From assembly GCA_947040465.1 (NCBI GenBank), contig CAMRBO010000018.1:1-8168 (forward strand): a stretch of DNA of 8,168 bases, read 5' to 3'. Below are positions 1 through 8,045 of the stretch, piece after piece; position 1 is the stretch's first letter, and every line of letters begins with the position of its first letter. The DNA comes from an uncultured Mycoplasma sp. (GTDB lineage: Bacteria > Bacillota_I > Bacilli_A > Mycoplasmatales > Metamycoplasmataceae). Under the pieces are notes generated by a model that worked only from the letters and a program-made list of their open reading frames with translations, made no database searches and was not told where the DNA came from. A program made the position numbers and the translations under genes.

Positions 1-127
1 AACAATATAACAATTTATATATAAAGTATAACAAAAATAATTTATTTATAATAGATTACACTCTTTTTTTCATGTTTTTAATACTTATTCTATAAACTCA
101 CTATAATTTAGTTTAAGATTATTAAAT
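1..127. other. AT-rich region upstream of dnaA, possible edge of oriC
   Basis: No gene is visible here. The stretch is almost entirely A and T and lies directly before dnaA, where bacterial origins often sit. I looked for DnaA boxes (TTATCCACA or its reverse complement) and found none with fewer than several mismatches, so an origin is suggested only by position and composition. The rest of any origin would lie upstream of the window. Confidence 0.35.
102..107 (+). promoter_or_regulatory. Candidate -10 box of dnaA
   Basis: A perfect TATAAT lies 20 bases before the dnaA ATG. No good -35 hexamer is seen 16-18 bases upstream, which is usual in mycoplasma promoters. Transcription would start near 114, giving a leader of about 14 bases with no Shine-Dalgarno sequence. 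A weaker box (TATAAA at 91-96) is an alternative. Confidence 0.45.
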
Positions 128-1483
128 ATGGACATGAATGCTAATACTAATCAATTATACACTAAGAATTTTTTGGTCGAGTTTGAAAAAGCACTTAAAG
201 ATCAATTAATTTTTTCTAGTTTTGTTAGCAGTGCATTCATTAAAGTTGTAAATTCAAAATTAATATATGTTGTTTTTCCTTCAAAAGAAATTATTACATT
301 CCTAAATTCTAAATATTCGAACATTATCGAATTAGTTAATAATAATGTTTTTCCTAATATTGAAAAAATAATTTATATTAATAAAAATGATTTTCAAAAA
401 AAAACAATTCCTGATCAAAATAAAATTAATCAAGATTGAGTTAAAAAATCAAAAATCAAAAATGATGTAAACTTTTCTGATTATATTTCTGCATTATTCA
501 ATGAAACCGCTATAAAAGGTGCTAAAAAAATTATAAAAAATGATGAAGTCATTTTTTCTCCTTTGTTTATTTACTCAACTTCTGGATTAGGGAAAACTCA
601 TTTGTTGCACGCTATTGGAAATGAATTACTATCTAAAAACAAGAAAGTTTGTTACATAAATCCTGAGACATTCACTAAAAAAATCATTCCATTTTTAATG
701 GACAATAATCAAGATAAAATAAACAAGATTATTGAATCATATAAGTCTTTTGATACTTTGATTTTTGACGATATTCAAATGTATGCGAATAAAACTTCTA
801 CTCTATCCGTTTTATTTAATATAATAAATTATCACTTAAATAAAAATAGTCAAATTATTATTGCATCTGATAAAGAGCCTAACTTATTAGGGGGATTCGA
901 AGAAAGATTTATCACAAGATTCCAAGGAGGTTTAACACTCGAGATTACACACCCTTCATATGATGACTTAATGAAAATTTTGAAAGCTAAACTAATTAAA
1001 AAAAACATTGATCCTTCAGAATGAGAAAATGAAGCATTAAAATTCATAGTTAGAAATCATTCAAATTCTATTAGAAATTTAGAAGGAGCTATAAATAGAA
1101 TAAAATTTTATGAAGAAGAAATAGGCAATATCAAATACACGCAACAAGTGGTAGGTAAAATTTTTGCATCTTTAAAACAGCAAAAAGAAAACATAACTAA
1201 AGAAAGAGTTGTTGATACAGTAGCTAATTATTATGGTTTGAAAAGAACTGACCTCCAAAACAAAAGTAGAAGAAAAGATATTGTTTTAGGCAGACATATT
1301 TCAATGTGATTAATGAGAGATATGCTCGGATTAACTTATAAAGAAATAGGAGTATTTTTTCAAAATAGAGATCATTCAACTGTTCTTATTGCTGTTGATA
1401 AAATAGATAATCAAATGAAAATGAATGATGCCATAAAATCAGCATTGAAAAAATTGAAACAAAAAATAGAGTTTATTACATAA
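128..1483 (+). CDS. dnaA: Chromosomal replication initiator protein DnaA
   Basis: DnaA is the AAA+ ATPase that binds and opens the replication origin. The product is 451 residues, normal for the family, once TGA at residues 104, 299 and 394 is read as Trp. Domain I covers roughly residues 1-90, the linker domain II is very short, and domain III begins near residue 118. The Walker A motif is STSGLGKT (150-157), where the usual first Gly is Ser. Walker B is LIFDDIQ with acidic residues 214-215, followed by a sensor-1 strand ending IIIASDKEP. RFITRF (260-265) holds the arginine-finger region and NLEGAINR the sensor-2 helix. Domain IV has the DnaA signature as RDHSTV (414-419), canonically GGRDHTTV and here preceded by Gln-Asn. 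The start is the first ATG and has no Shine-Dalgarno; a second ATG two codons on is possible. dnaN does not follow. Instead a convergent gene overlaps the last 8 bases. Confidence 0.97.
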
Positions 1484-4367
1484 AAACAAGATAATTCAAG
1501 TAATAAATTAACATTGCTGACATTATCCCAGTTACCCAAATAATTGATGAAATTTTAAAAAAAACAGTATGCTTTCTAATATTTTTGTTTTTATAATTTT
1601 TGTTTTCATATAAAATGACTCTTTTGATTTTTTCATATTTATCTATTCTTTTTTCTCCCATTCAAACAGTGAAAAGGAGTAGGGCTGAAAGTATCGTTGG
1701 AACTATAAAGAATAATAAAGTAGAAAGCAATGAAAACATCTTAGAATATTCTACAGCATGACCCTCTTTAAATAACGGTTCATATATTGCTGTTTGAAGT
1801 CATTGACTTGTGCCAGATCCTCCTGGTGTAATTGATAACATATTAGCTGAACTAACTATAGAATTACCAATCATAAAGTTAATATATTGTCCTCCTCATA
1901 ACTCATTACTTGGTTTCATAAAACCTGATAAAATTGCTAAGATTGCCCCTAAATTTAGAAAAATAGGAAGAATTCTTCAAAATATAAATTCTAATGTTAC
2001 TCCTGTATTTTTAAATATTGTCAATGAGCTAGTTCTTATTTTTATAAATGCATATTGAAAACTGGCCGCCTTTGCGCTAGGGTCTCTAGAAGTAATGAAA
2101 GGATTCCATTCAATCAATCAAACTAAAAATTTTATGAATAAAGATTGAGCTTTTTTGTTAAAAGAAAAAACTCCTATAAAAATAGCCGCTATAATATTGC
2201 TAAAAAATCCTATCAAAACCAAAGTAAGTATTGTAATTGACTCTGCACTTCCCGAAAGCAAAACTTCACCATATACAAATAAACCCATAGGAATAAAAAT
2301 CAAGGATGTAATAGCTCCAACAACTTGATAAAGAAATGAAGTTGCAAGAAACGTTGCAATCAAAGTTTCTCTCTTAAAAGATTTACGCTTTAAATATCAA
2401 TATGCTGCAATATCTCCTCCTATTGACATCGGTGTAATACTAGAAATAACAACACCTATACTAGATGCAATTACTAAATGTCTCACTTTAACTTTTTGAC
2501 CTTGAACACGCAACATTCTACCTATCAATATTGAATTGCAAATTATTGGAAACATGACTAAAATGACTAAAAATGGTAATAAATACATTAAAAGAGGTGT
2601 TTTAATTATAAGGTTATTGAGTTCATTAAATATTTTCATAGGACCTTCATCGCTGCTATATAATGTTGAAAATAAAATAATAAAAATAGATATAAATATC
2701 GCTATAAAAACAAAGTATTTAACCAAATCTCTTCAACTAAATGTTTTTTTAGAATAATCATCATTAAATGCTTTTATAGCTTCTATTATTTTTTTTTCTT
2801 GAATAATTAAATTAATATAATTCCCATTTTTATCTAGTGAAAGTGTTTTTTTAATTGGTAAATTAGATGTTTTTTTTGGTTTAAAAAATAATGACAAATA
2901 AATTTTTAAGGAGTTTGTTGTATCTGAATAAATAAATGATATTTTGGTTTTATCTTCTAAAGTTATTTTGGTTATTTTGATATTTTTGTTTTCAGTTTTA
3001 AAATTTTCTAATCTAACTATATTTTGATTTGCTATTTTTAATTCTTTAGATGTTAAATTGATAAATTTTCTATAAGTAACATCATCCATTTTTTGTTCAT
3101 TTACCGAGTGTCTGTAAATTCCATATTCAGCATTTATTTCAATCATTACATCATATAAATTTTTATTTTGTTTTTTATAAAATGAAATCATTTCTAAAAA
3201 TAATTGCAAATTATAAAAAGGATCAGAAATGTAGTTTGATTGTCCTTTAGAAATAAAGTAGTTTTTTCCATTTGTTGCAAACAACATATCTAAACTTAAA
3301 TCTTTGTTGTTTGAAATGTTGGAATGAAAATTATCATATTCCTTTGTTTCTATTTTATGTTTTTTAGCAATTATAGAACTTAAATAACTAGAACTAATAT
3401 TAGTAACTATATATTTGTTTTTAAAATATTTTTCATCTTTGTTGTTATGTTTTATTTGATAATATAAATACATCGCAGATAAATCATTCAAATCAAAAAA
3501 TTTATAATGATTTTTATGACGAATGGCTAATTCAAATTCATCATTATTAGAAATTAGACTAACTGCCACATCTCCTCTATTTTTCATAGAATTAAATATT
3601 GCTTTTTTAATATTTTTGTCTTTATTTGGCGCCTTACTTTTTGATTCAATATATTTTATTTTGTTTCTGGAAAAAAAATTATTAATTACTTCATCATTCA
3701 TTTTGTAACTATTATTAATAGAAACTGTTAAATTTGATAAATTTTTTTCAAATGGTAACATTAACATATATTTGTTGGCATTTAATTCAGGAAGAGTGTC
3801 TATTTGCTCATCATAGGCCTTTAAATTCAACTCTAAAGTATTGGAATCATCTATATTAAATAATAATGAATCCTGAGCAGATATAAAAGTTCCGTCATTA
3901 TTAAAAAAACTAATTGATAAAACATTATTTTCAACTTCATTTAATGAAAATTTAATTATTCCACCAAATGATTCATCAATATTTAAAAATGCTGTTGCTA
4001 AATTAACAGATTTATTATTGGATGCAAAAAAAACTTGCACATCATTTGATTTTAATGATGATGCAAAAATTTGAGAAAATACTTTTGCATCAAAGTTTTT
4101 ATCACTTATCACAAGAAATGATTTATCATTTATTTTTTTATTTTTTAAATATGATATATATCTATCACCTATATTTGAAACTGTTAATTCATTTATGCCT
4201 TTAGAAGAAGAATCTATTTTGGAGTTAATTTTTCCATTTATCATCTCTAAAGAAAAATCAATTTTATGACTATTATTTTTTGATAACGTTATTTTATTCA
4301 ATGATTTTGCCAAAACATTTGCATCACTATTATTTGGATTCATTTTACTTAAAGAGTCATTATTCAT
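1476..4367 (-). CDS. Fusion: degenerate phosphohexomutase-like domain + LPG-synthase/flippase-like membrane domain
   Basis: The product is 963 residues with TGA read as Trp (e.g. residues 545, 657, 750, 856). Residues about 56-540 follow the order of a full-length phosphoglucomutase/phosphomannomutase: an early Gly-Ile-Asn (57-59) where these enzymes have GTN, a Rossmann-like first domain, an RH-containing strand (283-284), a helix ending in SFYKKQNKNLYDVMIEI, and a C-terminal KIYL strand. The match is by eye. The active-site loops are eroded: TASHNP reads about FSLNE (140-144), DPDADR reads ISNNDE (272-277), GFEES reads TNGKN (365-369) and RPSGTEPK reads IYSDTTNS (479-486). Residues about 549-963 form a hydrophobic domain of about seven or eight helices with TPGGSGTSQ (847-855), the hallmark of the lysylphosphatidylglycerol synthase membrane region (UPF0104/PF03706). 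The aminoacyl-transferase domain of MprF is absent. Inferred role: a membrane protein with a cytosolic sugar-phosphate-binding pseudoenzyme, perhaps moving or modifying a lipid. The reading frame is certain, the membrane assignment fairly firm, and the mutase assignment moderate. Confidence 0.88.
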
Positions 4368-4373
4368 TTAAAT

Positions 4374-4379
4374 ATTATA
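4374..4379 (-). promoter_or_regulatory. Candidate -10 box of the fusion gene, leaderless start
   Basis: On the minus strand TATAAT is followed by exactly six bases and then the ATG at 4367. A transcript starting about seven bases after the box would begin at the start codon. No Shine-Dalgarno sequence precedes the ATG and no strong -35 is seen, so a leaderless mRNA is the simplest reading. Confidence 0.5.
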
Positions 4380-4399
4380 AATTAATTTAACCATAAAAT

Positions 4400-4427
4400 A
4401 AAAAAAACAACAAGTATAGTTTTGTTG
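4400..4427 (-). terminator. Rho-independent terminator after ptsG
   Basis: Read on the minus strand, CAACAA (4427-4422) pairs with TTGTTG (4413-4408) around an 8-base loop, followed by a run of eight T (4407-4400). It lies about 35 bases past the ptsG stop codon. The stem is short and low in GC, as is normal in such AT-rich genomes. The plus strand also has a T run after the same stem, so it could work in both directions. Confidence 0.6.
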
Positions 4428-4449
4428 CTTTTTTTGTTTTGTTGCTTTT
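4420..4449. repeat. Direct repeat of a TTTTGTTGCTTTTT unit
   Basis: TTTTGTTGCTTTTT occurs at 4420-4433 and again at 4436-4449, just beyond the ptsG stop codon. Each copy supplies a CAACAAAA arm on the minus strand able to pair with the single TTGTTG at 4408-4413, so the terminator could fold in two alternative ways. It probably arose by local duplication. Confidence 0.6.
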
Positions 4450-4461
4450 TAGATATAAAAA

Positions 4462-6897
4462 TTAATTATTTGGAACTAATTTGAAAATAGGTTCACCTAT
4501 TTTAATGATTCCTTTTTTTGCTATAAATTCTATTTTTCTGCCTTTTAGAGTTTCATTTAAAACCAATACTGGACTAATATTTGAAGTAGCTAAAAGAAGA
4601 AGTTTTTTAGCATCAACCCCAACAATATCATCCCCAACTTTAAGAATATTTCCTGTTTCTACATGTGGATCAAAAAGACGTACCGGCTTTTTATTTTCTT
4701 CAATACCTATAGAATCTATACCTAAATGAATCATTATACCTGTCCCACCTAAAGATTTAATAACATAAGCATGCCCTCCAGGAAAAGCAAGTTCAACTTC
4801 TCCATCAATTGGAGAAACAACCCTATTTCCTGTCGTTATTATTCCTACACCGTCTCCAATCATCTTTTCTGAAAATGTTTGGTCAGGAATATCCTCTATG
4901 CCTATTAATTCACCATCCATTGGAGAATAGATGATAATAGTTTCTACACTCACATCTTCAGAATTACTATTGTCTGGCAAATTATTAGTTAATTCATTAA
5001 TTTCAGAAAATAATTTATCCTCCAACGAATTATCAAGACTGATTTCTTCTTGTATTTTAATTATTTCATTTTTAATTAAATCTGCTTTTGAACCAAAAAT
5101 TGAATAAACTGATTGAGCAGATGGTTTAATAACCCCCATAGCTCCCAGTTCCATTAATCTATCGCGATTAACTATATCTTGTTTTATTATTTGAATTCTC
5201 AACTTAGTTATGCAAGCATCAGTATTTTTGATATTCTTTAGCCCACCATAAGCTTGAATAACTTGAAGTGCTAATATTCTATTTTCTGATAAATTACTGT
5301 TTGTATTTCTATTTTTATAATCTTCTTTTGTAAATAATTTTACATTTTCACCTCTACCTGGAGTTCCAATATCAAATCTTTTTATCGCTCATAAAAAGAA
5401 GAAATAATAAATAGGAACGTATGCTGCACCTATTAATAGCGCGACTCAAGCGTTAGATCCTCCTGGTATTTGGACTGCTCCATAAATTATTCAATCTAAT
5501 GCTCCACCTGAAAATGTCATCCCAATATGAGGTGCAATAGATGGAAATATTAGTCCTATTCATGACATTAATCCAAACGACATAGCTGCAAAAAATGAGT
5601 GAAATCCTCAAAATAATCAAGGCGCTAAAAATAGAAATGTAAATTCTATAGGCTCGGTAATACCTGTCAAAAATGATGTTGCTCCTGCCGAAGCTACAAG
5701 CGAACCTGCCATTTTTCTATTTTCTTTTGGCGCAGCCATAACCATGGCTGCAGCGGCAGCAGGCAAACCAAACATCATAAATGGATATTTACCTTGCATA
5801 TATTGTCCTGCATTAACTCCAGCAGAACCAATTTCAGAACCCAATAGTAAATCGTGAAAATTCTCTGTATAAACTGATGTTGTAAAATCATTAAATTGAA
5901 TTGTCTGTGTAATTCCTGAAACATCAATTTGCCTACCAACTAAAAATGAATTTAAAAACGCTCATATCTGTTGATCTCCAGAATAACTACCTTGAATTGT
6001 TTGACCAGGATTTAACTCTGTTGCTAGTTGTAATCATGTCTGATTCAAAGCAATTCCAGAAACAATGGCTGCATCATTTAAATCTAAAAACCCTCCAACA
6101 CTAGAATATCAAAGAGGTGAATAGAATGCATGATGTAAACCTAAAGGAACTAAAGATCTTTCAATATAACCAAAAATAAATGCATTAAATCCATACATAT
6201 TAGATCCAAGAGCTCCACCTATAATATTAAAAAATATTCCTATCAAAGGTCAAATCATTAACAATAACAGTGTTATTGGAAATAGTGCCGCAAATGTCAC
6301 AACAGGTATAAATCTAACTCCAGAAAAGAACCCTAATACAGGTGGTAATTGAATATCTTTAAATTTATTATATAAGAATGCCACAGTAAATCCTACTATA
6401 AATCCTCCAAATACAGATGTTTGAAGTTGATGTATCCCAAGAACTGATCCAAATAATGAACTAGGTAATCCATAATCTACAAACCCTAAAGAACCAGCTT
6501 TATAAAAAAGAATATCATACCCTTCACCATTCGGAACAATCAAAGATGCTTGAATTCCAGAGAATACCAAGAATCCAACAAGAGCAGAGAGTCCTGCTGC
6601 ACCTGCATCCTTAGTAAAAGCTATAGCAATGGCTATAGCAAATAGAACTGGCAAAGCACCGAATATAACATCTCCTGGAAGTTTTAGAAAATTCCCTAAA
6701 ACCACCAATCCTTCAATTCCTGCATTTGCTCCTTGTGTCGCTATTGTTGCACCTATTCCTAAAAATAAACCTGCAATAGGAAGCATTGCAATTGGCAACA
6801 TTAGACCTTTTGACAATTTAGCAATAAACTCTCTTCCTGCACCTGAACTTTTTTTGCGTTTGGGTAACCTATTCAAAAATGCTAATTTTGATTTCAT
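4462..6897 (-). CDS. ptsG: PTS glucose-type permease, IIC-IIB-IIA (EIICBA-Glc)
   Basis: This protein takes up a hexose, most likely glucose, across the membrane while phosphorylating it, using phosphate passed from PEP through EI and HPr. It has 811 residues with TGA as Trp. The IIC membrane domain fills about residues 25-500, with ERSL followed by GLHHAFYSP as in Bacillus PtsG and the substrate-loop motif GITEPIEF (412-419). The IIB domain is about 525-620, with the phosphorylated Cys562 in DACITKLR. The IIA domain is about 653-811, with His709 (GGHAYVI) and His724 (IHLGID) matching the catalytic pair of IIA-Glc. All phosphotransfer residues are present, so the protein should be active. The ATG at 6897 is preceded by a good Shine-Dalgarno sequence. 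A hairpin terminator follows, so it appears monocistronic. The domains fit glucose best, but N-acetylglucosamine permeases are close relatives. Confidence 0.95.
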
Positions 6898-6901
6898 TTT
6901 T

Positions 6902-6908
6902 TCCTTTC
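6902..6908 (-). promoter_or_regulatory. Shine-Dalgarno site of ptsG
   Basis: On the minus strand GAAAGGA lies four bases before the ATG at 6897. This fixes the ptsG start and contrasts with dnaA, the fusion gene and the small + gene, which have no such site. Confidence 0.8.
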
Positions 6909-6916
6909 AAGTGATT

Positions 6917-6944
6917 ATTTTATATATAATAACCATATATGCAA
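6917..6944 (-). promoter_or_regulatory. Candidate ptsG promoter
   Basis: On the minus strand a -35-like TTGCAT (6944-6939) is separated by 16 bases from a -10-like TAAAAT (6922-6917). The transcript would carry a leader of roughly 12-15 bases including the Shine-Dalgarno. The -35 hexamer overlaps the ATG of the divergent small gene, so the two promoters occupy the same DNA. Confidence 0.4.
6925..6930 (+). promoter_or_regulatory. Candidate -10 box of the 93-residue gene, leaderless start
   Basis: A perfect TATAAT stands eight bases before the ATG at 6939, with no Shine-Dalgarno between them. Transcription would begin at or next to the start codon. No clear -35 is seen. An in-frame TAA at 6930-6932 rules out any longer reading frame, so the ATG at 6939 is the only reasonable start. 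Confidence 0.5.
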
Positions 6945-7220
6945 TCATTAAAAAACAATACAAGAGTTAATATCGGAATTCCTAACATAAATATTGATGC
7001 TCACTGAGCATATTATATAGCGGGGTCTCTTTTTATTGTTCTAGCTATTATTTCAATTATATATACATATTATTTTATAACTCGCTCACTTCCTGAAAAA
7101 TCAATAAATGAGCATACTGGTTTTAAAAAATTTTGACTTAAAAATAGAGTCTCATTTTTTATAATGGCTGACGTAATTTGTGTGTTAATAGCCATTTTTT
7201 TTATGATTAATGGTTCATAA
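6939..7220 (+). CDS. Small two-helix membrane protein, unknown function
   Basis: This 93-residue reading frame is visible only when TGA at 7005-7007 and 7134-7136 is read as Trp (residues 23 and 66). It has a polar N-terminus, a hydrophobic helix at about 24-47, a charged loop rich in Lys and Glu with TRSLPEKS, and a second helix at about 71-91, ending three residues later at TAA. The loop has a net positive charge from residue 49 to 70, so it is probably cytoplasmic with both ends outside. I do not recognise a family. It runs divergently from ptsG across a 41-bp gap, and its stop lies 15 bases from the stop of the convergent 220-residue gene. The tight fit between neighbours, the clean membrane-protein pattern and the TATAAT just upstream support a real gene. 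Confidence 0.72.
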
Positions 7221-7235
7221 AAATTATTTCTTTAA

Positions 7236-7898
7236 TTATATTTCTTTAGTATTTTTCTTTAAGTAAATGGAATAACTAGTTGAAACAACGGCAATAATAG
7301 ATCCAACAGATAGCAATACAGTTCCAATAATAAATAAAGTATTTCATAAGAAATAATTATTTAGCATTGGAATATCTTCTTCTGATTGATTTATTTTATT
7401 GATGATTTTGTTATTATCACTAATGATTTTGTTATTATCACTAATGATTTTGTTATTCATGGCAATAGAAAGATTTTGCTCTGCAATTCGAAGTAATTCT
7501 TTATTTGAATTACTCCTATTCTTATCAAAATTAACTTGAGCTATTTTGACAGCTTCTTCTAATGGAGCAACTTCAGTAATCATATAATTTTCCAATGTAG
7601 ATTCAGATTCTTTTATTTTATTAATAGATTCATTATATTCTACTCCGTTTTTTTTATCCGCTTCAGATTGTAATTCTAAAGTTAAATATTTAACATATTT
7701 ATCCTTGGTGTCTACCTCATTTGTTTTTTCTTTTACAAATGCCGTATTTAAACCAAAGTAACCTGAATTTTCTATTTCAGACAGAGAACTTATTTTATTT
7801 CCATACCCTCCAACAATAAAAATGGATAAACCCATTATCGCTGTTGAAGTAGAAACTATAGTAGTTGTAATTAAAGCTTTTTTTAAATTTATTTTCAT
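7236..7898 (-). CDS. Membrane protein with a helix at each end and a heptad-repeat stalk, unknown function
   Basis: The product is 220 residues, with TGA at residue 185 read as Trp. A positively charged start (MKINLKK) leads into a hydrophobic segment at about 8-31. A hydrophilic, Lys/Glu/Asn-rich helical middle covers 32-184, and a second membrane helix at about 186-213 ends in KKNTKEI. There is no Cys, so it is not a lipoprotein. Residues 148-168 are three seven-residue repeats, NNKIISD twice and then NNKIINK, suggesting a coiled-coil stalk. With both termini Lys-rich and probably cytoplasmic, the middle would be outside the cell. I chose the ATG at 7898 over one 16 codons upstream because AAAGGA stands at the right distance before it. 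No family is recognised. The gene upstream on the same strand ends in a similar tail, so these may be tandem paralogs. Confidence 0.88.
7395..7457. repeat. 21-bp tandem repeat, three copies, in frame
   Basis: Copies at 7416-7436 and 7437-7457 are identical, and the copy at 7395-7415 differs at a few bases near its left end. The unit length is a multiple of three, so gain or loss of a copy would keep the reading frame and change the protein by seven residues. Confidence 0.9.
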
Positions 7899-7902
7899 AA
7901 AA

Positions 7903-7908
7903 TCCTTT
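7903..7908 (-). promoter_or_regulatory. Shine-Dalgarno site of the 220-residue gene
   Basis: AAAGGA on the minus strand lies four bases before the ATG at 7898. It decides the start, since the in-frame ATG at 7946 has no such site and lies inside an inverted repeat. Confidence 0.75.
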
Positions 7909-7928
7909 ATTGTGCTTTGATAAATTGA

Positions 7929-7947
7929 GATGATTAAAATAATCATC
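7929..7947 (-). promoter_or_regulatory. Perfect inverted repeat in the leader of the 220-residue gene
   Basis: GATGATTA and TAATCATC are exact reverse complements separated by three bases. The element lies between the likely -10 box and the Shine-Dalgarno, so it would fold as a hairpin at or near the 5' end of the mRNA, or serve as a dimeric operator. No T run follows, which argues against a terminator. Confidence 0.55.
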
Positions 7948-7957
7948 CTAATTTTAT

Positions 7958-8007
7958 ATTATATATAATATTATTATTTTATATCATAAAAATTTTATAT
8001 TAATCAA
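7958..8007 (-). promoter_or_regulatory. Candidate promoter of the 220-residue gene
   Basis: Two readings are possible on the minus strand. A TTGATT -35 (8007-8002) with an 18-base spacer and a TATAAA -10 (7983-7978) has both hexamers. A perfect TATAAT (7963-7958) lacks a good -35 but would start the transcript a few bases before the inverted repeat. The surrounding AT richness makes either box easy to find by chance. Confidence 0.35.
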
Positions 8008-8045
8008 AAGAGGGTTTTGTATTTTTGTAAAAATTAATGAATTTT

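Noticed and set aside
1..127. DnaA-box cluster or origin upstream of dnaA
   Set aside because: No nonamer close to TTATCCACA is present on either strand, so an origin cannot be claimed from this stretch.
437..439. Premature stops (TGA) suggesting broken pseudogenes in dnaA, ptsG and the fusion gene
   Set aside because: All the breaks are TGA in otherwise continuous frames and fall where Trp or another aromatic residue fits, so they reflect TGA read as Trp rather than mutation.
1810..2058. Plus-strand open frame of 82 codons inside the fusion gene
   Set aside because: It is antisense to the strongly motif-supported membrane domain with its TPGG signature, and its translation shows no domain pattern of its own.
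4481..4729. Plus-strand open frame of 82 codons opposite the IIA domain
   Set aside because: It lies opposite conserved catalytic IIA sequence and has no start signal or recognisable protein character.
6629..6970. Plus-strand open frame of 113 codons across the ptsG start
   Set aside because: It is the antisense shadow of the conserved IIC N-terminus, and it overlaps the promoter region and the better-supported small gene in another frame.
7899..7946. Longer N-terminus (16 extra codons) for the 220-residue protein
   Set aside because: The upstream ATG lies within the inverted repeat and has no Shine-Dalgarno, whereas the ATG at 7898 has AAAGGA at good spacing and a typical Lys-rich membrane-protein start.
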